Notes under the pieces: generated by a model
What the model was told of the DNA's origin: nothing
The model's database searches: none
What the model saw: the letters and a program-made list of their open reading frames with translations, nothing else
Position numbers and translations under genes: made by a program
Origin: CAWDZK01 sp963807005
GTDB lineage: Bacteria > Actinomycetota > Actinomycetes > JACCUZ01
DNA: 64,000 nucleotides
Assembly (NCBI GenBank): GCA_963807005.1
Contig: CAWDZK010000006.1
Location: 620,001 to 684,000, forward strand
Direction of reading: 5' to 3'
Part shown: piece by piece, positions 35,001 to 43,650 of the stretch
Layout of the letters: every line of letters begins with the position of its first letter
Position numbering within the stretch: the first letter of the stretch is position 1

Positions 35001-35225
35001 ACCGCGCTGACACCGCGCCGGTACGACGGCTGGGCGCAGGCCTTCAGCCTCCCGGCCGGCGGTGGCCGGCTGGTGCTGGACCACGACGGCGGCCGGCGAC
35101 CGGTGCTGCTGTGGTTCCAGCTGGCCGGGCTGGTCCTGGTCGTCGTGCTCGCGCTTCCGCAGGCGCGCTCGCCGCTGGACGACGACAGCGGCGCCGATGC
35201 GGACCTGCCCGAGGAGGCGTCGTGA
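32082..35225 (+). CDS. Large bifunctional-looking GT2 glycosyltransferase / polytopic membrane protein
   Basis: 1047 residues. Residues ~10-300 form a GT2 domain (VVAVVVAHHGTRWLPGLQ, FLWLLHDDCAPAPDALEQL with the acidic metal site, LRDDVDLGWRANLAGHRVVV). From about 395 onward there are 10 to 12 hydrophobic helices with several Leu/Val runs, ending near residue 800. A C-terminal soluble beta domain (about 810-1010) and one last helix (VLLWFQLAGLVLVVVLALPQ) complete it. The architecture, a cytoplasmic GT2 followed by a GT-C-like membrane unit, is conserved behind whiB2 in many actinobacteria and may act on a polyprenol-linked sugar. Its stop overlaps the DUF5719 start by 4 bp (GTGA), so the two probably work together. 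Confidence 0.85.
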   Translation: MTTPPAPSTPAGRPTVVAVVVAHHGTRWLPGLQAALAGQTRAPDLVVAADTSATDDGSRTLVALVDWLGAGRVADLPARAGFGAAVRAALERAAGRHTFLWLLHDDCAPAPDALEQLLAEMARDPLVAIAGPKVLGLGDRRLLLEVGVTIARSGRRETGLERREQDQGQHDGTRVVLAVGTAGMLVRRDVWDTLGGLDPLLPLLRDDVDLGWRANLAGHRVVVVTDAVVHHAEASSHRRRPVHAAGGRTHRLDRQHALYVLLVNLPLLRVPVALVRLTVSTVARSLGLLAGKRPAHAADELLALLAVVGRPDRLLRARLARRRTRTRSARSVTPLLAPRGAGLRQGMENLSVFLGTRAGDALGGRHRVAVAPGETGPTAEDAEDLPSSGVGLVRRLLLRPTVLLTAVLLLVTGAATRGLVGAGHLMGGALLPAPASPADLWRTYLATWHPVGLGGDTGAPPYLAVLALLANLLLGGAERAVDLLLLGAVPLAGLSAYAALRRLTASTPLRVWGAVTYALLPPLVAAVAAGRLGTVVVAWLLPLLVLVLLRAWGPDGGAKAWRAAWSAGLVLALMTAFVPMVWLVGVVALVVAAVVRRSVLPRAVAVGLVPPVLLVPWLPDLVARPSLLLLEPGLPGPGLSERDLGGLDLLLLHPGGPGLPPLLLGAGLLLAALAGLLRRDRRPLVLLGWLAAVVCLGAALGLARTTVTGPTLEASVAAWPGPLMILAGAALVVAAVTGAEGARARVAGSSFGWRQPAALLVLVAAGLAPVLTAGWWAVTGAGGPLQRRDPVLLPAFVAAEGDQPDRPRTLVLRAQDDGRLAFAVLRSDGPRTGDAELTPVVPRRVGLDGAVADLASGRGGDSAVRLVPYGIRFVLLATPTDGRLVRAIESVPGIVQVSGQADSRLWRIDYRVARLRVLAPDAPVVSEDGAAPAAVLLPAGQVGARTEVPDGAAGRLLVLADAADDGWRATLDGTALTPRRYDGWAQAFSLPAGGGRLVLDHDGGRRPVLLWFQLAGLVLVVVLALPQARSPLDDDSGADADLPEEAS

Positions 35226-36739
35226 CGCGACTGCCGCCGGTCCTGCGCCGCCCGGGCGCGGCCTTGCTGGAGGCAGTCGTCGTCCTGGCCGGGCTCGGGG
35301 TCGCCGCCGACCTCACGGCCGCCGAGGTCCCCCGCACGTCCGCCCGCGCCGCCGCGGCGGGACCGGAGGTGCCGGTCGCCCAGGCGGACGGCGTGTGTCC
35401 CGACCCGGCTGCCGACGCGAGCACCGACACCCGCGTCTCGGTCGCCGTCCCGGGTGCCGCCGACAGTGACAGGGCGGTCGCCGCCGTCCGCGGCACCGCC
35501 CGGCTGTTCCGGCTCGGCGGCGGCCGGCTGCCCCTGGACACCGGGGTCCCGTCGTCCGGCACGTGGCCGGCGACCAGCGACGTGGGGCCGGTCGTGGCCC
35601 GGGCCGACGGCGCCGCCGCGCCCGGGCTGGCCGTCGCGATGCTCACCCGCAGCACGGTGGACGCGGCCCGCGGGCTACTGGGCACCACCTGCGCCGCGGC
35701 CGGCAGCGACTTCTGGTTCGTGGGCAGCGGCTCGGTGGTGGGGCAGCGCGGCCGGGTCTACCTGAGCAACCCCGAGTCGGCCCCGGCCGTTGTCGACCTC
35801 GAGCTGTTCGGACCCGACGGCCCGATCGACGCGCCCGCCGGCCGCGGGATCGCGGTGGCCGCCGGTGCCCAGGAGGTCGTCCTGCTGGACGCGCTGGCCC
35901 CCGGCACGACGGTGTTCGCCGTGCACGTGCACGCCCGCGCCGGCCGGATCGCGGCCGCCGTACGCGACCAGCAGATCGACGGTCTCACCCCGCGCGGCGC
36001 CGACTGGCTGCCGCCGGCCGCCCCGCCGGCCCGGCGCCAGGTGGTGGCCGGAGTCGTCGGCGGTGCCGGACAGCGCCTGCTCCAGGTGGTCGCGCCGGGG
36101 GAGTCCGACGCCATCGTCAAGCTGCAGCTGCTCACCGACGCCGGCTCGTTCGCCCCGGCGGGTCTGGACGTCCTCGAGGTCCCGGCCGGCTCGGTGGCGG
36201 TGGTCGACCTCGCGCCGTACGCAGCCACCGAGCCGGTGGCGGTCGAGCTGGACGCCGACGTCCCGGTGACCGCCGGGCTGATGGCCCGGACTGAAGGGGC
36301 GACCCCGGATGCGCTCACCGACGTGGCCTACACCGCGGCCGGCCGTCCGCTGACGACTGCGATGCCCGGTGCCGTGCCGGGGGTGCGGACCGGCACCGGG
36401 GTGGGGAGCACGCTGCTGCTCGCGACCTCCGCTGCGGCCGCGACCGTGCGGGTGTCGCCGCTGCCGCCCGCCACCGGGACGCCGCAGGAGGTGGCCGTGC
36501 CCGAGCGCAGCCAGGTCCTGCTCGACCTCGCCTCGCTGGTCGCCGCCGGCGCCGCACCGGACTTCTCGGTCTCGGTGGTCCCGCTGCCGGGGTCCGGTCC
36601 GGTCTACGCGGTGCGGGCCGGCACCGAGGCCGAGGGCAAGGGACCACTGCTCACGACCGGCCCGGTCGACCCCGGCCGGTACACGGTCCGGGTGCCGCGG
36701 GTGGTCGCGGACCTCTCGACCGGCCTGCGCGTCCGCTGA
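35222..36739 (+). CDS. DUF5719 family secreted/membrane-anchored protein
   Basis: 505 residues. A short basic N-terminus and one hydrophobic segment (ALLEAVVVLAGLGVAADLTA) act as signal or anchor; the rest is Ala/Val/Pro-rich beta structure without catalytic motifs that I can see. Repeating Ig-like strands recur (VYLSNPESAPAVVDLELFGP, FAVHVHARAGRIAAAVRDQQ, VELDADVPVTAGLMARTEG). Matches the family annotated as DUF5719, always coupled to the large GT2 membrane protein. It probably assists that enzyme outside the membrane. Downstream is palindromic repeat copy C. Confidence 0.8.
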   Translation: MTRLPPVLRRPGAALLEAVVVLAGLGVAADLTAAEVPRTSARAAAAGPEVPVAQADGVCPDPAADASTDTRVSVAVPGAADSDRAVAAVRGTARLFRLGGGRLPLDTGVPSSGTWPATSDVGPVVARADGAAAPGLAVAMLTRSTVDAARGLLGTTCAAAGSDFWFVGSGSVVGQRGRVYLSNPESAPAVVDLELFGPDGPIDAPAGRGIAVAAGAQEVVLLDALAPGTTVFAVHVHARAGRIAAAVRDQQIDGLTPRGADWLPPAAPPARRQVVAGVVGGAGQRLLQVVAPGESDAIVKLQLLTDAGSFAPAGLDVLEVPAGSVAVVDLAPYAATEPVAVELDADVPVTAGLMARTEGATPDALTDVAYTAAGRPLTTAMPGAVPGVRTGTGVGSTLLLATSAAAATVRVSPLPPATGTPQEVAVPERSQVLLDLASLVAAGAAPDFSVSVVPLPGSGPVYAVRAGTEAEGKGPLLTTGPVDPGRYTVRVPRVVADLSTGLRVR

Positions 36740-36746
36740 CCCGTCC

Positions 36747-36807
36747 GTCGAGTGGCGCGTAGTGGCTGACATTTCCGGCCGCGGGCGACCACTACGCGCC
36801 ACTCGAC
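36747..36807. repeat. 61-bp palindromic repeat, copy C
   Basis: Left arm gtcgagtggcgcgtagtgg pairs perfectly with the last 19 nt. The loop differs from copies A and B (tgacatttccggccgcggg region). Lies between convergent genes, starting 7 bp after the DUF5719 stop and ending 7 bp before the next one, consistent with a bidirectional terminator. Confidence 0.9.
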
Positions 36808-36814
36808 GGGGGGG

Positions 36815-37240
36815 TTAGGCGCTGTCGTCGTCCTCGTGCTCGGGGTCGACGTCGCCAGGGGTGAGGCCCAGCAGCTCGGCCACCGCCTCGACCACCACGT
36901 CGTGCACCAGGTCCTCGCGGGCCCGGGGGCCGCGGGCCCGGGCCTCCACCGGCCGACGGTGCACCACCAGCCGCGCCGGGCGGCCGTCTGCGGCCGGGGC
37001 GACCCGGTAGAGCACCACCTCGCCGCCGTCCTCCTGGGGCACATCGTCGACCATCAGGTCGAGGTCCGCGAGCTCGGTGCGGAAGCGCCGGGCCACCCGC
37101 GCGAGCTCACCGGCCACCAGCTCGTCGAAGTGCTCGGCCCGGCTCAGCGCCGCCGGCAGCTCACCGGGCAGCAGGGGTCCGCGCAGCCCGCGTCCCCGGC
37201 GGTCTCGGCGCCGCGGGGACACGGACGACGGCTCGGGCAC
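36815..37240 (-). CDS. Zincin-like metallopeptidase family protein (Rv3259-like)
   Basis: 141 residues from a GTG at 37240, which stands 6 nt after a TACGCT -10-like box and so suits a leaderless transcript. Longer frames upstream overlap the divergent DUF3499 gene. Sequence blocks: RGPLLPGELPAALSRAEHFDELV, LADLDLMVDDVPQ, VLYRVAPAADGRPARLVVHRRPVEARA and EDLVHDVVVEAVAELLGLTPGDVDP. The last block aligns with the HExxxAQxA segment of Rv3259 as I recall it; the expected HExxH is changed to HDVVVEA, so a catalytic zinc site is doubtful and the protein may be a non-enzymatic homologue. Gene order (next to DUF3499 and whiB2) supports the assignment. Confidence 0.78.
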   Translation of the reverse strand: MPEPSSVSPRRRDRRGRGLRGPLLPGELPAALSRAEHFDELVAGELARVARRFRTELADLDLMVDDVPQEDGGEVVLYRVAPAADGRPARLVVHRRPVEARARGPRAREDLVHDVVVEAVAELLGLTPGDVDPEHEDDDSA

Positions 37241-37246
37241 CCGGCC

Positions 37247-37252
37247 AGCGTA
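37247..37252 (-). promoter_or_regulatory. TANNNT -10 box for the Rv3259-like gene
   Basis: Minus strand reads TACGCT, then ggccgg, then GTG at 37240. This is typical spacing of a leaderless actinobacterial promoter. Confidence 0.5.
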
Positions 37253-37306
37253 GGAGCCGGCCGGACCGAGTGCGCGTCGCTCCACGTCCCGGTCGGTCCC
37301 GGTCGC

Positions 37307-37312
37307 TACCGT
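37307..37312 (+). promoter_or_regulatory. TANNNT -10 box for the DUF3499 gene
   Basis: TACCGT followed by seven bases and the GTG at 37320; leaderless-type spacing. Divergent from the box at 37247-37252. Confidence 0.5.
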
Positions 37313-37319
37313 TCGGCCC

Positions 37320-37667
37320 GTGAGCCCTGTCCGTCGCTGCTCCCGTACCGCCTGCGGGAAGCCTGCCGTCGCCACGCTCACCTACGTCTACGCCGACTCG
37401 ACCGCCGTGCTCGGGCCGCTGGCCACCTACGCGGAGCCGCACTGCTACGACCTGTGCGTGGCGCACAGCGAGCGCCTCACCGCTCCCCGCGGCTGGGAGG
37501 TGCTCCGGCTGGCACCGGACCCGGCGGACCTCGGCCCCACCAGCGACGACCTCGAGGCGCTCGCCGACGCGGTCCGGGAGGCGGCCCGGCCGGCGGTCCC
37601 GGAGCAGCCCGAGCCGGTCGAGGTCGGGCGTCGCGGTCACCTGCGGATGCTGCGCAGCCCGGACTAG
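37320..37667 (+). CDS. DUF3499 family protein (Rv3258c-like)
   Basis: 115 residues, GTG start 7 nt after the TACCGT box. The very conserved N-terminus RRCSRTACGKPAVATLTYVYADSTAVLGPLATYAEPHCYDLC includes two Cys pairs (C..x..C; H-C..C) that could form a zinc knuckle. Then HSERLTAPRGWEVLRL and an acidic helix. No known activity; one of the best conserved small proteins of the actinobacterial whiB2-manB block. The C-terminal 25 residues are Pro/Glu-rich. Confidence 0.88.
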   Translation: MSPVRRCSRTACGKPAVATLTYVYADSTAVLGPLATYAEPHCYDLCVAHSERLTAPRGWEVLRLAPDPADLGPTSDDLEALADAVREAARPAVPEQPEPVEVGRRGHLRMLRSPD

Positions 37668-37849
37668 CGCCACGCGAGAGGCGTCCCGATCCGGCATGTT
37701 CTGTCCGGTTTGCCCCGGACACGCCGGAAGGTCAAGCAATCCACCGGACCGGCCGATGCATTCCTTCGTCATCGGGTGCCGGCCACCTCATCCTCGGCCC
37801 GGCTCCCATGCACGGCCCCTTCATCGCTCTCATCGAAAGCAGCTTCCCC

Positions 37850-38107
37850 ATGGCGCGTACCCGCACGGCTGCCCGCACCCAGCAGCACGTCCCCCTCGGT
37901 TCCCTGACCCAGCGCGGTGCCCGCGCCGGCGCCTCCTGCCGGGCCTGCGGCAGCGAGCGGGTCACCCGCATCGCGATGAACCTGACCGACGGATCGCCGG
38001 TCGAGTTCACCTCCTGCCACCGGTGCGAGCACCGCACCTGGGCCGAGCAGGGCTCGGCCCGGGCGCTGCCCGTGCGCCGCGTCCTGGCCAAGGCGCGCAA
38101 GGTCTGA
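37850..38107 (+). CDS. Small zinc-ribbon protein
   Basis: 85 residues from the ATG at 37850; an in-frame ATG at 37808 would add 14 hydrophobic residues and cannot be excluded. Two CxxC pairs make a treble-clef or ribbon: SCRACGSERVTRIAMNLTDG and EFTSCHRCEHRTW. The basic N-terminal tail (ARTRTAARTQQ) and the C-terminal RRVLAKARKV suggest nucleic-acid binding. The protein is conserved in actinobacteria between DUF3499 and the phosphomannomutase; its function is unknown. The 182 bp before it show no other gene. Confidence 0.75.
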   Translation: MARTRTAARTQQHVPLGSLTQRGARAGASCRACGSERVTRIAMNLTDGSPVEFTSCHRCEHRTWAEQGSARALPVRRVLAKARKV

Positions 38108-38177
38108 CCCCCCCGGCACCCGCCGGCCGCGCCGGCAGGCCTCCTGGTCGTCGGCGCGGCCGGTAGGCTCTGCGCCC

Positions 38178-39572
38178 GTGCCTGCAGCCCTCCGGCAAGA
38201 CCTCGACGCCATCGTCAAGGCGTACGACGTGCGCGGTCTGGTCCCGGACCAGCTCGACGTCGAGGTCGCCCGGGCGCTGGGTGCCGCGTTCGTGCAGGTG
38301 GTCGAGGCGCGCGACGGCATCGTCGTGGGCCACGACATGCGGCCCTCCTCGCCCGACCTCGTGGCCGCCTTCGCCGCAGGCGCCAACGAGCAGGGCGTCG
38401 ACGTCCTCGACATCGGCCTGGCCTCGACCGACCAGCTCTACTTCGCCAGCGGCAGCCTGGACCGTCCCGGGGCGATGTTCACGGCCAGCCACAACCCGGC
38501 GCGGTACAACGGCATCAAGCTCTGCCGCTCCGGCGCCCGCCCGGTCGGGCTGGACTCCGGCCTGGCCGAGGTCCGCGACCTGGCGATCGCCGGGGTCCCG
38601 GCGTACTCCGGACAGCCCGGAACGACGAGCAGCCGCGACGTGCTGGCCGGCTACGCCGCCCACCTGCGCGGGCTGGTCGACCTCAGCGGCATCCGCCGGC
38701 TCCGCGTCGTGGTCGACGCGGGGAACGGCATGGCCGGGCACACCGTCCCGACCGTGCTGGCCGGCCTGCCGCTGGACGTCGTCCCGCTGTACTTCGAGCT
38801 GGACGGCACCTTCCCGAACCACGAGGCGAACCCGCTGGACCCCGCCAACCTGGTCGACCTCCAGGCCCGGGTCCGCGCCGAGGGGGCCGACCTCGGCCTG
38901 GCCTTCGACGGCGACGCCGACCGGTGCTTCGTGGTGGACGAGCGGGGCGAGCCGGTGTCGCCGTCCGCGGTCACCGCCCTGGTGGCCGTGCGTGAGCTGG
39001 CGCGGGTGCCCGGGTCCGTCGTGATCCACAACCTGATCACCTCGCGAGCCGTCCCGGAGATCATTGCCGAGCACGGCGGCCGGCCGGTCCGCACCCGGGT
39101 CGGCCACTCCTTCATCAAGGCCGAGATGGCGCGCACCGACGCCGTGTTCGGCGGCGAGCACTCGGCCCACTACTACTTCCGCGACTTCTGGCGGGCCGAC
39201 ACCGGGATGCTGGCCGCACTGCACGTGCTGGCTGCGCTCGGCGAGCAGCAGCAGCCGTTGTCGCGACTCGCGGCCGCCTACCAGCGCTACCGGGCGTCCG
39301 GCGAGATCAACAGCGAGGTAGCCGACCAGGGCGCCGCGACCGAGCGGGTGCGGGCGAGCTACGCCGGCCGCCCGGGCGTCTCGGTCGACGACCTCGACGG
39401 CATGACCGTCACGACCGACGACTGGTGGTTCAACCTGCGGGCGTCCAACACCGAGCCGCTGCTGCGGCTCAACGTGGAGGCGGGTGACCTCGCGACCATG
39501 GAGCGGGTCCGCGACGACGTGCTCGCCACGGTGCGCGGCGGGGCCGCAGCCGACAACCCGAGAGGAACCTGA
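38178..39572 (+). CDS. manB: Phosphomannomutase/phosphoglucomutase
   Basis: 464 residues, GTG start. Alpha-D-phosphohexomutase signatures are complete: FTASHNPARYNGIKLCRSGA (phosphoserine loop, TASHNP), LAFDGDADRCFVVDERG (metal-binding DGDADR), GGEHSAHYYFRDFWRADTGMLAALHVLAAL (sugar-binding GEHSAHY) and LRASNTEPLLRLNVEA (phosphate-binding). Converts mannose-6-P to mannose-1-P, feeding GDP-mannose synthesis by the nucleotidyltransferase at 26.3 kb. Heads a tight rightward group with Trm112, the isomerase and CDF genes. Equivalent to Rv3257c (pmmA/manB) in order. Confidence 0.94.
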   Translation: MPAALRQDLDAIVKAYDVRGLVPDQLDVEVARALGAAFVQVVEARDGIVVGHDMRPSSPDLVAAFAAGANEQGVDVLDIGLASTDQLYFASGSLDRPGAMFTASHNPARYNGIKLCRSGARPVGLDSGLAEVRDLAIAGVPAYSGQPGTTSSRDVLAGYAAHLRGLVDLSGIRRLRVVVDAGNGMAGHTVPTVLAGLPLDVVPLYFELDGTFPNHEANPLDPANLVDLQARVRAEGADLGLAFDGDADRCFVVDERGEPVSPSAVTALVAVRELARVPGSVVIHNLITSRAVPEIIAEHGGRPVRTRVGHSFIKAEMARTDAVFGGEHSAHYYFRDFWRADTGMLAALHVLAALGEQQQPLSRLAAAYQRYRASGEINSEVADQGAATERVRASYAGRPGVSVDDLDGMTVTTDDWWFNLRASNTEPLLRLNVEAGDLATMERVRDDVLATVRGGAAADNPRGT

Positions 39573-39576
39573 GGAC

Positions 39577-39750
39577 GTGCAGCTCGACCCTCGCCTGATG
39601 GAGATCCTGGCCTGCCCCCAGTGCCACGCGGCCCTGCGTGCCGACGAGCAGGCCGAGGAGCTGGTGTGCACCTCGGACACCTGCGGCCTGGCCTACCCGG
39701 TCCGAGACGACATCCCCGTGCTGCTCGTGGACGAGGCCCGCCGCCCGTGA
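39577..39750 (+). CDS. Trm112 family protein
   Basis: 57 residues from a GTG at 39577, 4 bp after the manB stop. The short zinc-binding fold is seen in LMEILACPQCHAALRADEQ, LVCTSDTCGLAYPVRDDIPV: CPxC and C....C pairs, then the conserved YPVRDxIPVLL strand. In eukaryotes and some bacteria Trm112 activates methyltransferases; no methyltransferase lies beside it here. Its stop overlaps the isomerase start by 4 bp (GTGA). Confidence 0.9.
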   Translation: MQLDPRLMEILACPQCHAALRADEQAEELVCTSDTCGLAYPVRDDIPVLLVDEARRP

Positions 39751-40931
39751 CCTCGTCCTGGCCGGGCGGGTCGCCCGACGACTCCGTCCTCGACGACCCG
39801 GCCGGGCTGGCCGACCTCGACCGCGGCGAGATGCTGCGGGCGGTTGCCACCGCTGGTGCCCAGGTGCGCGAGGCCCAGCTGCTGCGGGAGACCACCCTGC
39901 TGGCGCCGCTGGCCGACGACGACCGGCCGCGGGCGGTGGTCGTGACCGGCATGGGCGGCTCCGGAATCGCCGCCGACGTGGCCGCCGCCGTGGCGGGTCG
40001 GAACTGCCCGGTACCGGTCGTTGCCCACCGTGGCCACCGGTTGCCCGGGTGGGTCGGCGCGATGGACCTGGTCGTCGCCGTCTCCTGCTCCGGGCACACC
40101 GAGGAGACGCTGTCCGCGACCGACGAGGCGCTGCGTCGTGGCGCCCGAGTGGTGACCGTCGGGGCGGCCGGGTCGCCGATCGCCGGCCGCGCGGCCGGCG
40201 GCCGGGCCGTCCATCTCCCGGTCGACGCACACGGCCGGATGCCGCGCTCCAACCTGTGGGGCCTCGCCGTCCCGGTGCTGCTCGTCCTCGAGGCCGTCGG
40301 GCTGGCCGACGTGCCGTACGACCTGCTCGCGCGAACGGCCGACGAGCTGGACCGGACGGCCGAGCGGTGCGCCCCGGGCGTCGATGCGCTGGAGAACCCG
40401 GCCAAGACCCTCGCGCTGGGCTGGGCCGGCTCGCTGCCCTACGTCTGGGGTGCCAGCGGGGTCGCGACCGTCGCGGCGGACCGCACCGTCGCGCAGCTGG
40501 CGGAGAACGCCAAGTACCCCGGGGTGTCCGGACCGCTCACCGAGGTGCACCACAACCAGGTCGTGGTGATGTCCGGCGTCTTCGGGTCGCTGGGTGGCGA
40601 GGCCGACGAGGACGACATCTTCCGGGACCGCGTCGAGGACGGACCGGGCTGGCCGCGCATGCGGCTGCTGCTGCTGCGGGACACCGACGAGCTGCCGGAG
40701 GTCGCCCGCCGGGCCGACGCCACGCACCGGCTCGCCGAGCAGTACGCCGTCCCCAGCAGCGAGCTGGTGGCGGAGGGTGAGCACCCGGTCTCCCGGCTGG
40801 CCAGCCTGGTCGGGCCGCTGGACCTCGCGACGGTCTACCTCGCGCTGCTGCAAGGGCTGGACCCGACCCCGATCGAGCCGATCATGGTCCTCAAGGGCGG
40901 CTCCGGACCGCTCGGGGGGGCCGACCGGTGA
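39747..40931 (+). CDS. SIS-domain phosphoglucose/phosphomannose isomerase family protein (Rv3256c-like)
   Basis: 394 residues, GTG start overlapping the Trm112 stop. SIS fold: RAVVVTGMGGSGIAADVAAA, LVVAVSCSGHTEETLSATDEAL, MPRSNLWGLAVPVLLVLE. C-terminal bifunctional PGI/PMI domain: NAKYPGVSGPLTEVHHNQVV with the conserved Glu and His, and the final LAEQYAVPSSELVAEG and VYLALLQGLDPTPIEPIMVLK. It should interconvert fructose-6-P with mannose-6-P and/or glucose-6-P, supplying manB next door. No separate manA gene follows as in mycobacteria, which makes this a candidate for the PMI step. Confidence 0.88.
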   Translation: MTSSWPGGSPDDSVLDDPAGLADLDRGEMLRAVATAGAQVREAQLLRETTLLAPLADDDRPRAVVVTGMGGSGIAADVAAAVAGRNCPVPVVAHRGHRLPGWVGAMDLVVAVSCSGHTEETLSATDEALRRGARVVTVGAAGSPIAGRAAGGRAVHLPVDAHGRMPRSNLWGLAVPVLLVLEAVGLADVPYDLLARTADELDRTAERCAPGVDALENPAKTLALGWAGSLPYVWGASGVATVAADRTVAQLAENAKYPGVSGPLTEVHHNQVVVMSGVFGSLGGEADEDDIFRDRVEDGPGWPRMRLLLLRDTDELPEVARRADATHRLAEQYAVPSSELVAEGEHPVSRLASLVGPLDLATVYLALLQGLDPTPIEPIMVLKGGSGPLGGADR

Positions 40932-41896
40932 GCGCATCCGGAGGCAACCGGGCGATCATCGCCGCGCTGCTGGCGAACCTCGGCATCGCTGTCACGAAGT
41001 TCGCGGCCTTCCTGCTGACCCGCTCCTCGTCCATGCTCGCCGAGTCGATCCACTCGGTCGCCGACTCCGGAAACCAGCTGCTGCTGCTGATCGGCGGGCG
41101 CCGGGCGCGGAAGGCGGCCACTCCGGAGCACCCCTTCGGCTACGGACGCGAGCGGTACGTCTTTGCCTTCATCGTCTCGGTCGTGCTGTTCAGCGTCGGC
41201 GGCCTGTTCGCGCTCTACGAGGGCTACCACAAGGTCGGCCACCCCGAGCCGATCGACTCGTGGCAGTGGGTGCCGCTGCTCGTCCTCGTGGTGGCGATCG
41301 GCCTGGAGTCCTACTCGTTCCGCACCGCCATCCACGAGTCCAACCAGGTCCGGGGGACCCTCGGTTGGATCCAGTTCGTCCGCCGCGCCAAGGCACCCGA
41401 GCTGCCCGTCGTCCTGCTGGAGGACCTCGCCGCCCTGATCGGGCTGGTGCTGGCGCTGGGTGGTGTCGGCCTGACCCTGCTCACGGGCGACGGCGTGTGG
41501 GACGGAGTCGGCACCCTCGCGATCGGCGTCCTGCTCGTCGGTGTCGCGGTGGTGCTCGCGGTCGAGACCAAGAGCCTCCTGCTCGGCGAGGGAGCTACGC
41601 CCGACGTCATCCGCCGGATCGAGGCGGCGCTGGTGGCAGACCCCTCCGTGCTGCGGGTGATCCACATGAAGACGCTGCACCTCGGCCCCGACGAGCTGCT
41701 GGTCGCTGCCAAGATCGCGGTGGTGCCGACCGACTCGGCAGCCGAGGTCGCAGCCGACATCGACGCGGCCGAGGCCAGGGTCCGGGCGGCCGCGCCGGTC
41801 GCCCGGGTCATCTACCTCGAGCCGGACATCTACGACAGGCCCCCGGGTGAGAGCGGTGAGCCGTCCCGGCCGCAGGGCCGGTCGCAGTCGACCTGA
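40928..41896 (+). CDS. Cation diffusion facilitator family transporter
   Basis: 322 residues, GTG start overlapping the isomerase stop by 4 bp. Six membrane helices followed by a cytoplasmic ferredoxin-like dimer domain (DVIRRIEAALVADPSVLRVIHMKTLHLGPDELLVAAKI). The helix-2 metal site reads MLAESIHSVADSGNQLLLLIG (H and D conserved). In helix 5 the usual HxxxD is replaced by LEDLAALIG, a variant with two acidic residues seen in some CDF subgroups, so the transported metal (Zn, Fe, Mn) cannot be assigned. Transport would be metal/proton antiport out of the cell. Terminates before the ahcY leader. Confidence 0.9.
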   Translation: MSASGGNRAIIAALLANLGIAVTKFAAFLLTRSSSMLAESIHSVADSGNQLLLLIGGRRARKAATPEHPFGYGRERYVFAFIVSVVLFSVGGLFALYEGYHKVGHPEPIDSWQWVPLLVLVVAIGLESYSFRTAIHESNQVRGTLGWIQFVRRAKAPELPVVLLEDLAALIGLVLALGGVGLTLLTGDGVWDGVGTLAIGVLLVGVAVVLAVETKSLLLGEGATPDVIRRIEAALVADPSVLRVIHMKTLHLGPDELLVAAKIAVVPTDSAAEVAADIDAAEARVRAAAPVARVIYLEPDIYDRPPGESGEPSRPQGRSQST

Positions 41897-42128
41897 CGGC
41901 GTCGCTCGTTTCGGCTGCGGCGCAGGAGCCGCTAGACTGGCGGGCGGAGTTTCGGCGTCACTGATGGGTTGGCCCTGAGGGGCCGCGCCGGGCACACCGA
42001 GGAAAGCCGTCGTCGCCCCACGCGCACCGCGTCGCAGTCCACCGCGCGTGCCGGGGTCGCCGCGCGCACCAGTTGCCCGCCAGAGTCCAGGGGAGCCGTC
42101 CGACGGTCCCCAGTGGGGAGTCACCCGA
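41897..42128 (+). promoter_or_regulatory. ahcY promoter and long leader with alternative hairpins
   Basis: TAGACT at 41933-41938 is a likely -10 box, giving a leader of about 180 nt. Near its end, TCCCC (42107-42111) can pair with GGGGA at 42115-42119, hiding the Shine-Dalgarno ggggag, or with GGGGA at 42090-42094 as part of a 9-bp stem that frees it. I do not see the consensus of the SAH or SAM-IV riboswitches. A minute frame atg ggt tgg ccc tga also lies in the leader at about 41963. Confidence 0.5.
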
Positions 42129-43580
<1,452 letters not shown>

Positions 43581-43600
43581 GCCGCACCCGCGAGACGTCC

Positions 43601-43634
43601 GACGGCGCCGGTCCCGAGAGGGGCCGGCGCCGTC
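43601..43634. terminator. Strong 15-bp-stem terminator between ahcY and the ANTAR gene
   Basis: gacggcgccggtccc / ggggccggcgccgtc with loop gaga (one G-T pair). Lies between two convergent genes and likely stops both transcripts. Confidence 0.8.
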
Positions 43635-43650
43635 GTCGTTCGCGCCGGCG

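Noticed and set aside
41897..42128. SAH, SAM-IV or RNase P RNA upstream of ahcY
   Set aside because: gaggaaag occurs at 41999-42006 and the position suits an SAH riboswitch, but the other conserved blocks of these RNAs are absent by eye.
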